Shown piece after piece: positions 8,114-14,160 of a DNA stretch of 32,902 nucleotides (the stretch's first letter is position 1; every line of letters starts with the position of its first letter). A program made the translations under genes and the position numbers. Below the pieces are notes generated by a model that was given only the letters and a program-made list of their open reading frames with translations, had not been told where the DNA came from and did no database searches. Origin of the DNA: Candidatus Cloacimonetes bacterium HGW-Cloacimonetes-1 (GTDB taxonomy: Bacteria; Cloacimonadota; Cloacimonadia; Cloacimonadales; Cloacimonadaceae); contig PHBQ01000024.1 of NCBI GenBank assembly GCA_002841975.1, forward strand, positions 1 through 32,902, in the 5' to 3' direction.

Positions 8114-8860
8114 TCACTGTACAAAAGTCGGATTTGTTAAAAACCTATCACCGAGGTATAACTGTTTTGCTTTTTCATCATTAATCAACTCCCATGAGGA
8201 ACCCGAAACAATAATCTTTCCCTCGTATATAATATAAGCGCGATTGACGATTTTCAAAGTCTCAATTACGTTATGATCGGTTATCATGATCCCGATGTTT
8301 TTATCTCTCAGCCTGCCAATGATATCCTGAATATCTGCCACGGCAATGGGATCGACTCCGGCAAAGGGTTCGTCCATAAAAATGAAATTCGGATTGGTAG
8401 CCAAAGACCGGGTTATCTCCAGTTTTCGACGCTCACCTCCGGATAGTGTATATGCCTTCTGGGTGGCAACTTTGGTCAGGTTGAGCTCTTCCAGGCTCTC
8501 TTCCAGTCTCCGTTTTTGTTCTGATTTGCTGATCTTGAGAGTTTGCAGGATAGCCAGAACGTTTTGTTCCACGGTTAGTTTGGAAAAGATAGAGGGTGCT
8601 TGTGCCAGATAGCCCATACCCTGCCTGGCTCGTTTGTACATCGGCATGTGGCTGATATCTTTATCGTTGTACCAGATTTTCCCATCGTTGGGCTTTGCCA
8701 AGCCAATGATCATATAAAAGGTAGTGGTTTTTCCGGCTCCATTGGGACCCAAAATACCTACAACTTCACCCTGAGTGATATCCATACTGAGGTCGTTAAC
8801 CACTCTACGCTTGCCATATATCTTCACGAGATTTTCCGCTCGAATCTTATGTAAATCCAT
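8114..8860 (-). CDS. lptB: LPS export ABC transporter ATP-binding protein
   Basis: Cytoplasmic ATPase that powers LptFG to extract LPS from the inner membrane. The 248 residues carry Walker A GPNGAGKT (38-45), a Q-loop near 87, the signature LSGGE (139-143), Walker B FIFMDE (159-164) and the TDHNV switch histidine. The C-terminal YLGDRF motif distinguishes LptB from general ABC ATPases. It lies after lptA and abuts rpoN, the conserved Proteobacterial order. LptF and LptG are not in the window. A good promoter-like sequence lies just upstream, leaving almost no leader; the nearest AGGTGA is 13 bases before the start codon, farther than usual. Confidence 0.95.
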   Translation of the reverse strand: MDLHKIRAENLVKIYGKRRVVNDLSMDITQGEVVGILGPNGAGKTTTFYMIIGLAKPNDGKIWYNDKDISHMPMYKRARQGMGYLAQAPSIFSKLTVEQNVLAILQTLKISKSEQKRRLEESLEELNLTKVATQKAYTLSGGERRKLEITRSLATNPNFIFMDEPFAGVDPIAVADIQDIIGRLRDKNIGIMITDHNVIETLKIVNRAYIIYEGKIIVSGSSWELINDEKAKQLYLGDRFLTNPTFVQ

Positions 8861-8865
8861 AGGTT

Positions 8866-8895
8866 ATATAATATCACCTCATGTTTATTTGTCAA
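8866..8895 (-). promoter_or_regulatory. Candidate sigma-70-type promoter for lptB/rpoN
   Basis: On the minus strand TTGACA (8895-8890) is followed after 16 bases by TATTAT (8873-8868), in the 31-base gap between lptA and lptB. The predicted start of transcription would fall at about 8861, essentially on the lptB start codon. This could be an internal promoter giving a near-leaderless lptB-rpoN transcript. It is motif evidence only. Confidence 0.45.
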
Positions 8896-9980
8896 GAGTT
8901 GTTATGAAACTTGTACGTCCCCCGGATGCTCTTCTTCATATTCATAAAATCAAGCTTGTTGTCTTTATTAAAGTTAGCCTCCAGATACTCTCCGGTTGCA
9001 GAGTTCATAAAATAGTCCTTTTTCTCGGTTTTCTCCTGCAGATAGTAATAGGAGACCTTGTCTTCAGCACGGAAGCGGCTGATGTTTTCATCACGAAAGA
9101 GGATTTCTATAAAGCCGGCAGAGACCCGGTTGGTCTGAGGAGCATTTCGTTCTTCTGCAAACATCACTACACATGAATCTCGCAATTCTGCGCGTTCCAG
9201 CTTGCGATCTTTGAAAAACAGATAAAACTCTCTGGCACGTGCAGTGGCATACTCCGATATAAAGCTGGGTTCACCGGAAAATACGGCTTTGTCTTCCTTC
9301 AGGAAGTAGATCAAAAAGTCACTATTCGTCTGATAGTCCTTACTCTTTGTCTTCACGTTGAAGGTAGCTATCAGTTTTCGCTCTTTGTCAAAAAACTCCA
9401 TTTTGTCTGCTTCTACATAGAGAGTGTCTTGCTTCCCTGTCCACAGTTTTGGCTTCTCGATCAGGTAGGCGTAACCACTTTTACGATCCCAAAAACCATA
9501 TCCGCATTTCAGAGTGGCGTTTTCTTCGCGGTCATAGGACTGCACGTCGCCCCAGGCAGTCAATTTGTCTTCTTTTTTGTTGAATGCAGCATTGTTGGCT
9601 TTGAACCATCTCAGGCTTCCGGATGGCTTTTTTTCGGTGATGAGTACTTTCCCGCCCAGGTTCATGACCTCCGGGATGCGGTAATATGCCACACTGTCCG
9701 CACTCATGGATAGCGTGTCGTTTGATACTTTCACGTTACCATTGAGGCGTGCAATCTTTTGTTGCTCAAAAATCATCGCCCGGTTGCTTTTAAATTCGGT
9801 CTTTCCATAATAAAAATGCACGTTTCCCAAAAGCTCTAGGATTTGTTCCTCACCCACCTTGGATAAAAACAGTTTATCCGAATGGATCAGACGAAACTTT
9901 TCCGCCGGCTTCGCTTTTGGTGCTGCCCACAAGGGAAGCAACAGCAAGATCAGGATCAGGCTACCAATTGATGTCTTCAT
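8892..9980 (-). CDS. lptA: LptA/OstA-family LPS transport protein (periplasmic), long form
   Basis: Predicted periplasmic bridge protein carrying LPS between inner and outer membrane. A hydrophobic signal peptide occupies about residues 1-20, ending in LPLWAAPKA. The rest reads as repeated OstA-like beta units (for example ELLGNVHFYYGKTEF, ARLNGNVKV, LTAWGDVQSYD) in which a term resembling 'GNV' or 'GDV' is followed by alternating strands. With 362 residues it is about twice the length of E. coli LptA, so it could form a longer bridge or correspond to an LptD N-terminal-like protein. ATG 9980 is preferred (AAGGG six bases upstream); a GTG one codon earlier is possible. It overlaps lptC by about 20 bases. 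Confidence 0.8.
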   Translation of the reverse strand: MKTSIGSLILILLLLPLWAAPKAKPAEKFRLIHSDKLFLSKVGEEQILELLGNVHFYYGKTEFKSNRAMIFEQQKIARLNGNVKVSNDTLSMSADSVAYYRIPEVMNLGGKVLITEKKPSGSLRWFKANNAAFNKKEDKLTAWGDVQSYDREENATLKCGYGFWDRKSGYAYLIEKPKLWTGKQDTLYVEADKMEFFDKERKLIATFNVKTKSKDYQTNSDFLIYFLKEDKAVFSGEPSFISEYATARAREFYLFFKDRKLERAELRDSCVVMFAEERNAPQTNRVSAGFIEILFRDENISRFRAEDKVSYYYLQEKTEKKDYFMNSATGEYLEANFNKDNKLDFMNMKKSIRGTYKFHNNS

Positions 9981-10530
9981 CACTAACCCTTCCCTCGGCT
10001 GAGACTACATCCATTTCGGCATAAGATACTTTGGAATCTGTTCTCAAATTTGTGCCCCTCAGGGTCGTCTCCCCTCTGGTCAATACTACTTTGTCGGGAG
10101 CTACGATTTGATCGACATTCCGATTCCACACGATCCGTCTGGCTTTGATATTGCCATTTGTCGAATTGATTCGGACGTTTCCATTGGCATAAATGAGGTT
10201 TCGCGCATCGTCCACGATCGTGGTATCGGCAAATATGGTGCTCTGCAATTTGTTAAACTTGTCAAAAGTGGTGATTCGTACGTCCCAGGCATTCAGTATC
10301 TTGCGGTCATAAAACCGCTCTATCTTCTTAGCTTCTAGGATATAAGACTTCCCGGGGCCCACATATTCTACAATCCGGACTTTATAGCTGGTTTCATCCG
10401 GTAAGGATCTATCCAGCACCGGAGTTTTGACATTCAAGTCCAGGCGTTTGCACCCGAATGATGCCAAGATCAGCAGTACTGTAAAAAGCCTAAGTGATAT
10501 CTTGCAAATACTGCAGAACTGTCTTTTCAT
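9961..10530 (-). CDS. lptC: LptC-like LPS export protein
   Basis: Predicted inner-membrane-anchored periplasmic protein that receives LPS from LptB2FG and hands it to LptA. The 189 residues start with a hydrophobic segment (about 12-26) ending in ASFGC, so it is either a membrane anchor or an imperfect lipoprotein signal with Cys27. The body shows the LptC/OstA beta pattern (NAWDVRITTFD, IYANGNVRINS, SAEGRVS). Identification rests mainly on this pattern and its place between kdsC and lptA. Its start overlaps the kdsC end by 41 bases, with AGGGA placed upstream. Confidence 0.8.
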   Translation of the reverse strand: MKRQFCSICKISLRLFTVLLILASFGCKRLDLNVKTPVLDRSLPDETSYKVRIVEYVGPGKSYILEAKKIERFYDRKILNAWDVRITTFDKFNKLQSTIFADTTIVDDARNLIYANGNVRINSTNGNIKARRIVWNRNVDQIVAPDKVVLTRGETTLRGTNLRTDSKVSYAEMDVVSAEGRVSDEDINW

Positions 10531-11053
10531 AGATCCCTATATTCTTCAGAACATAGTCGATACACTCTCGTGCAGCACCCTGGCCACCATTGCGGGTAGC
10601 TATGTAATCGGTAATATTTCTGATCTCCGGCATGGCGTCTGCAGGACAACACGAAAGTGCAGCAAGCTGCATCACAGGTATATCGTTCCAATCATCACCC
10701 ATATAGATCACTTGCGAAAAGTTCAATCCCAGCTTACTCAAAAGCTCCTCTGTGATATCCAGCTTACGCTTGATACCCTGGAGAACATGAGGAATTTTGA
10801 GGTCTTCACAACGACGACTCAAAGCCTTGGAACTCCTTCCGGTGATCACTGCCGGGATCAAACCGGCTCGATTCAAGAGGAAAAATCCCATTCCATCGTG
10901 AGCATCAAAATTTTTGCTCTCCAGCATTTCGCCGGAGTAGATTATCTTGCCATCGGTCAATACGCCGTCACAATCAAAGATCATCATGCGGATATCTTTC
11001 CAGATTACCGGCTTCTTGATGGGTCTGGAAAACGTACTCAAATCATAATTCAT
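10490..11053 (-). CDS. kdsC: 3-deoxy-D-manno-octulosonate 8-phosphate phosphatase
   Basis: HAD-family phosphatase that converts Kdo 8-phosphate to Kdo, the inner core sugar of LPS. The nucleophile and acid pair are Asp27 and Asp29 in IFDCDGVLTDG, the KdsC form of HAD motif I. Motif III/IV appears as YMGDDWNDIPVM. At 187 residues it lacks a large cap, as in the tetrameric KdsC family. It follows kdsA after one base, so the enzymes for consecutive steps are adjacent. Confidence 0.93.
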   Translation of the reverse strand: MNYDLSTFSRPIKKPVIWKDIRMMIFDCDGVLTDGKIIYSGEMLESKNFDAHDGMGFFLLNRAGLIPAVITGRSSKALSRRCEDLKIPHVLQGIKRKLDITEELLSKLGLNFSQVIYMGDDWNDIPVMQLAALSCCPADAMPEIRNITDYIATRNGGQGAARECIDYVLKNIGIYEKTVLQYLQDIT

Positions 11054-11054
11054 A

Positions 11055-11861
11055 TTAACTATCCAAAGCCTGTTTCAAGCGTATGCATTTCTCCAGCAAT
11101 TCCGGCAATTGATCCAGGGGAAGCATACTGGCGGAATCGCTCATAGCCTCCATGGGATTGGGATGAGTCTCGATAAACAAACCATCCACCATACCTGTGG
11201 CTATTGCTGCCTGCGCCATCATTGACGCATATTCCGGAGTTCCACCGGAAATGCGATTGATTGAAGGGCGTTGTAAACTGTGCGTCACATCATAGACCAC
11301 GGGATATTTGGCATATCTCAGCATGGCAAAACTGCGGAAATCCACGACCAGATTGTGGTATCCAAAACTGGTTCCCCGCTCTGTCTGCAGAACTTGATAG
11401 TTGTTGGCAGATGTCACTTTTTCGATGGCGGGGATCATATCTTCGGGAGCCATAAACTGCCCCTTTTTGATATTAACAATCTTGCCGGAGAGAGCTGCAG
11501 CGTGAAGCAATTCCGTCTGCCGACTCAAGAATGCGGGGATCTGGATAATATCGCATACTTCTGCGATAATCTCCACTTCCCACGTTTCGTGCACATCGGA
11601 TAGTATTGGAAGACCAAATTCGGATTTGATCCGCGATAATATCTGTAAACCTTCCTTCAGTCCGGGACCGCTATAAGAGGTTTCCGAAGTCCGGTTTGCC
11701 TTTTTGTAAGAAGATTTAAAGATCAGCAACAGTCCAAACTGCTCTGCAATTTTCTTCAGCTCTGCGGCAGTTTCCAGCATCACGTCGTCATCTTCGATCA
11801 CGCAGGGACCTGCGATCAGAAAGAAAGGCTTGGCATGTAATAACTTTTCGTATAAATCCAT
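11055..11861 (-). CDS. kdsA: 3-deoxy-8-phosphooctulonate synthase
   Basis: Condenses arabinose 5-phosphate with PEP to form Kdo 8-phosphate. The 268 residues form one TIM barrel with family landmarks IAGPCVIE (16-23), FKSSYKKANRTS, DVHETWEVE, the GTSFGYHNLVVDFRS segment, DVTHSLQRPS and the C-terminal GLFIETHPNP with DSASMLPLD. The start codon directly abuts the stop of the preceding membrane protein (TAGATG). It is followed by kdsC, then the Lpt genes, consistent with an LPS synthesis and export operon. Confidence 0.95.
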   Translation of the reverse strand: MDLYEKLLHAKPFFLIAGPCVIEDDDVMLETAAELKKIAEQFGLLLIFKSSYKKANRTSETSYSGPGLKEGLQILSRIKSEFGLPILSDVHETWEVEIIAEVCDIIQIPAFLSRQTELLHAAALSGKIVNIKKGQFMAPEDMIPAIEKVTSANNYQVLQTERGTSFGYHNLVVDFRSFAMLRYAKYPVVYDVTHSLQRPSINRISGGTPEYASMMAQAAIATGMVDGLFIETHPNPMEAMSDSASMLPLDQLPELLEKCIRLKQALDS

Positions 11862-12191
11862 CTATTCTCTATCCTTATGATTCATGATATAGAGCACCAT
11901 AAAGCCCAAAACGGCCACCACAATGATCCCGGAAATCATGATAATCACAGATTGGTGCGCATAGCCCATAAAGGGCAAAGGCTCTCTCCGGGGCTGCCAC
12001 TTTGAATCCGGCTTTATATCCGGGTCATAGTCGGAAGGCTGGTCGGTATATGAGGATCTGATCGTCTTGTAATAACTGTAGTTTTTGGGGTTGTCCAGGG
12101 CATCAAATGTATAGTCCACAACGGAATAGACAGCAAGAGCCATCAGGGATATTAGAAACAGCCAGAACAATATCTTCAGATCATTGTGCAT
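11862..12191 (-). CDS. Small two-helix membrane protein of unknown function
   Basis: I do not recognise this 109-residue protein. It has a hydrophobic helix near the N-terminus (about residues 6-24, LKILFWLFLISLMALAVYSV) and another near the C-terminus (about 81-105, SVIIMISGIIVVAVLGFMVL). A polar middle loop rich in tyrosine, aspartate and proline joins them. Such a hairpin would place both ends on the same side. It lies 10 bases after metK, and its stop codon touches the kdsA start, so it is cotranscribed with Kdo synthesis genes. ATG 12191 with AGG upstream is preferred over the adjacent TTG. Its place suggests a role in envelope biogenesis, but that is inference. Confidence 0.75.
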   Translation of the reverse strand: MHNDLKILFWLFLISLMALAVYSVVDYTFDALDNPKNYSYYKTIRSSYTDQPSDYDPDIKPDSKWQPRREPLPFMGYAHQSVIIMISGIIVVAVLGFMVLYIMNHKDRE

Positions 12192-12201
12192 CAATACCTG
12201 C

Positions 12202-13377
12202 TTATTTTAGTTCTATCACTTTTTCCCAAGGTAATTCCAGATCGTAACGGCCAAAGTGACCATAGGCCGCAGTAGATCTATATATCGGATTTCTGAGGTC
12301 GAGCTTCTGGATTATTCCCTTTACTGTCAAGTCAAAATTACTGCGGATCAAGTCTTCCAGCTTGGAATCTTCATACTTACCGCTGTTAAATGTATCGACC
12401 ATGATCGACACCGGCTCGGCTTCACCGATCACAAAGCTAAACTGGAGCAAACATTCGTCTGCCAACCCGGATGCTACCACGCTCTTAGCGATGTGGCGCG
12501 CCATATATGCGGCACTTCTGTCCACCTTTGTGGCGTCCTTTCCGGAAAATGCTCCGCCGCCATGCTGAGCCCATCCACCGTAGGTATCGACGATGATCTT
12601 TCTTCCCGTCAGTCCCGTATCGGCAGCAGGTCCGCCATCTGTCCACATCCCCAGAGGGTTGATCATGATGTTGCAGTTTGAAGCATCAAATGGGAGTTCG
12701 CTTTCGGATTGCATATCGTCGATTGTGGGTTGCACTACCAGACGCATGATCTCTGCCTTAAGCGCGTTAAACTGCTGCTCGTTCACTGGCATATGATGTG
12801 TGGAAATTACCAGAGTTTGCAGATCGACGGGGACTCTATTCACAAATTTGAATGAGACTTGGGATTTTGCATCCGGCATCAGTTCCGGAAGTGTTCCGTT
12901 TTTGCGGACTTCGGCAAGATGCTGTAACAGCTTGTGAGACATGGCAATTGGGATGGGCATCAGGTGTCTGGTTTGATTGCAGGCATAGCCAAACATCAAG
13001 CCCTGATCACCGGCACCCTGGTTTTCATTGAGTGCCACTTCTTGTTGATGCAAATAGTTGATAATCTTACAATTGTGATCAAATCCTTTATGGGGGATGG
13101 TATATCCGATTTCCGATATAGTTTTGCGTACTACTTGCTCGATCTCGGAAGTGGGTATTTCTTTATTACAGGCGATCTCGCCGGCCAATACGACCGTATC
13201 TTGAGTCGTCAAAGTTTCACATGCCACTCTGGACATGGGATCCACGGCCAAATGTGCATCTAAGATTGCGTCCGATATCTGGTCACAAACTTTGTCAGGA
13301 TGCCCTTCCGAAACGGATTCGGAAGTGAAAACAAACTGATTGAAGTTCTTCTTGTCTGGTGTGTGTAATGCTGCCAT
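12202..13377 (-). CDS. metK: S-adenosylmethionine synthase
   Basis: Makes S-adenosylmethionine from methionine and ATP in the cytoplasm. The 391 residues match the family. Landmarks are EGHPDKVCDQISDAILD (starting at residue 24), the ATP motif GAGDQG (121-126), and the phosphate loop GGGAFSGKD (273-281), followed by KVDRSAAYMAR. AAGGAG lies eight bases upstream of the start. It heads the long minus-strand run into the Kdo/Lpt genes. Its leader ends in a terminator hairpin directly before the ribosome site, so expression is probably controlled by premature termination. Confidence 0.97.
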   Translation of the reverse strand: MAALHTPDKKNFNQFVFTSESVSEGHPDKVCDQISDAILDAHLAVDPMSRVACETLTTQDTVVLAGEIACNKEIPTSEIEQVVRKTISEIGYTIPHKGFDHNCKIINYLHQQEVALNENQGAGDQGLMFGYACNQTRHLMPIPIAMSHKLLQHLAEVRKNGTLPELMPDAKSQVSFKFVNRVPVDLQTLVISTHHMPVNEQQFNALKAEIMRLVVQPTIDDMQSESELPFDASNCNIMINPLGMWTDGGPAADTGLTGRKIIVDTYGGWAQHGGGAFSGKDATKVDRSAAYMARHIAKSVVASGLADECLLQFSFVIGEAEPVSIMVDTFNSGKYEDSKLEDLIRSNFDLTVKGIIQKLDLRNPIYRSTAAYGHFGRYDLELPWEKVIELK

Positions 13378-13380
13378 TCA

Positions 13381-13570
13381 TTTTCTCCTTTTTTATACAA
13401 ATAAAAAAACCGACTCGCTAAAGCCGGTTTTCGTAAAAAAGGGAAAATCCGCGCTTTAGCACATTTATAAGGCGGAGCAAAGAGCAAAATTACCGCCATC
13501 TATATCACCGATAAAGCTTTACGTAAACCAAGGGCTTGCGCCGTTTACTGCTAAACCGGATAATGAACAC
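13381..13570 (-). promoter_or_regulatory. Structured metK leader with terminator/antiterminator, SAM-II-like candidate riboswitch
   Basis: Between tRNA-Lys and metK the minus strand holds three elements. First, a hairpin GTAAAC-GGC-GCAA-GCC with closing GTTTAC (13548-13523). Second, a stem GGCGG/CCGCC (13497-13493 and 13475-13471) with a 17-base loop, followed by ATAAATGT-GCTAAAGC (to 13453). The stem, the 17-base loop and the ATAAATGT..GCTAAA tail resemble the SAM-II aptamer layout as I recall it. Third, a terminator ACCGGCT/AGTCGGT (13428-13409) with a T run. GCTAAAGC (13460-13453) is the exact complement of GCTTTAGC inside the terminator (13424-13417), so an antiterminator can form. I could not confirm the SAM-II pseudoknot pairs. 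Confidence 0.5.
13403..13428 (-). terminator. Leader terminator (attenuator) in front of metK
   Basis: A 7-bp stem ACCGGCT/AGTCGGT (one G-T pair) with loop TTAGCG is followed by six or more T residues on the minus strand. It ends about 10 bases upstream of the metK Shine-Dalgarno, so it would stop transcription before metK when formed. It may also end the tRNA-Lys transcript. Confidence 0.75.
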
Positions 13571-13646
13571 TGGTACACCCTCGGGGATTCGAACCCCGGA
13601 CCCACTGATTAAGAGTCAGTTGCTCTACCAACTGAGCTAAGGATGC
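13571..13646 (-). tRNA. tRNA-Lys(CTT)
   Basis: Minus-strand cloverleaf: acceptor GCATCCT with AGGGTGT (two wobble pairs), D arm with GCTCAGTTGGTAGAGC, anticodon arm ACTGA-CTCTTAA-TCAGT with anticodon CTT, T arm CCGGG-GTTCGAAT-CCCCG (approximate register), discriminator A and encoded CCA at 13571-13573. It lies upstream of metK on the same strand and may share its promoter, in which case the tRNA 3' end is trimmed from the metK leader transcript. Confidence 0.95.
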
Positions 13647-13659
13647 ATAGCGTTGAGCC

Positions 13660-13687
13660 ATAAAATCTGAAATGCCTTTCATGTCAA
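13660..13687 (-). promoter_or_regulatory. Candidate promoter for tRNA-Lys (and metK)
   Basis: TTGACA (13687-13682) is followed after 16 bases by TTTTAT (13665-13660) on the minus strand. The expected start is about 7 bases upstream of the mature tRNA-Lys 5' end. Position and motif agree, but the -10 box matches the consensus at only four of six bases. Confidence 0.5.
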
Positions 13688-13747
13688 GCAGATTGTAAAA
13701 CAGTAAGGCAAATGTAGATTGGAAGTGCACAGAACTGAAACTTGCTA

Positions 13748-13809
13748 GATTTTCTCGTGCTACTCTCGTGTTCCCCTCGTGAAGCCCTTGTCGCCACGAG
13801 GGAATCACC
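13748..13809 (+). repeat. Intergenic 11-bp-unit repeat element, copy A
   Basis: Four consecutive 11-base units fall in register: GATTTTCTCGT, GCTACTCTCGT, GTTCCCCTCGT and GAAGCCCTTGT (13748-13791). After a short spacer an inverted unit CACGAGGG (13795-13802) with AATCACC follows, which can pair with CCCTCGTG at 13774-13781. The flank GGAAGTG..CCACCA (about 13812-13825) resembles the flank of copy B. It lies between the divergent tRNA-Lys/metK and the C10-like gene. Confidence 0.75.
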
Positions 13810-13835
13810 CGGGAAGTGCTCCACCAACACCTGAG

Positions 13836-14160
13836 ATCGGAGGAGAGCGGAATCCTGTTCTACGATTTGACCCTGTCGTTTATTGCCCAAAAAGTAATCC
13901 CTAAAACCTGAAATCCAATAATTACCTTGACAACGATTGCACAACTGAAATAAGATGCACGAAGACTTGAGGTCTTATAGAAATTGTGTTTAGGCTATAG
14001 ACATTCACTATACGGCGAAGGTGCCTTTGATTGACGGATAATTCTGGTAAATCAGGTGCCAAAATAATGTAGATAAATAGGCTATCAAAGGAATTGTAGA
14101 CCCTTTGATTATTCGATCCTGTCGGTTTGGCAGTTAGGCTTTTTGAACCCGGAGTTCACT
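13836..14160. other. Intergenic region upstream of the C10-like gene
   Basis: No gene is supported here. The strand leading into the C10-like gene has CCTTTGAT at 14024-14031 and 14102-14109 with the complementary ATCAAAGG at 14084-14091 between them, so two alternative stems are possible. AGGTGCC also occurs twice (about 14019 and 14054). I do not see a convincing promoter pair. Confidence 0.4.
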
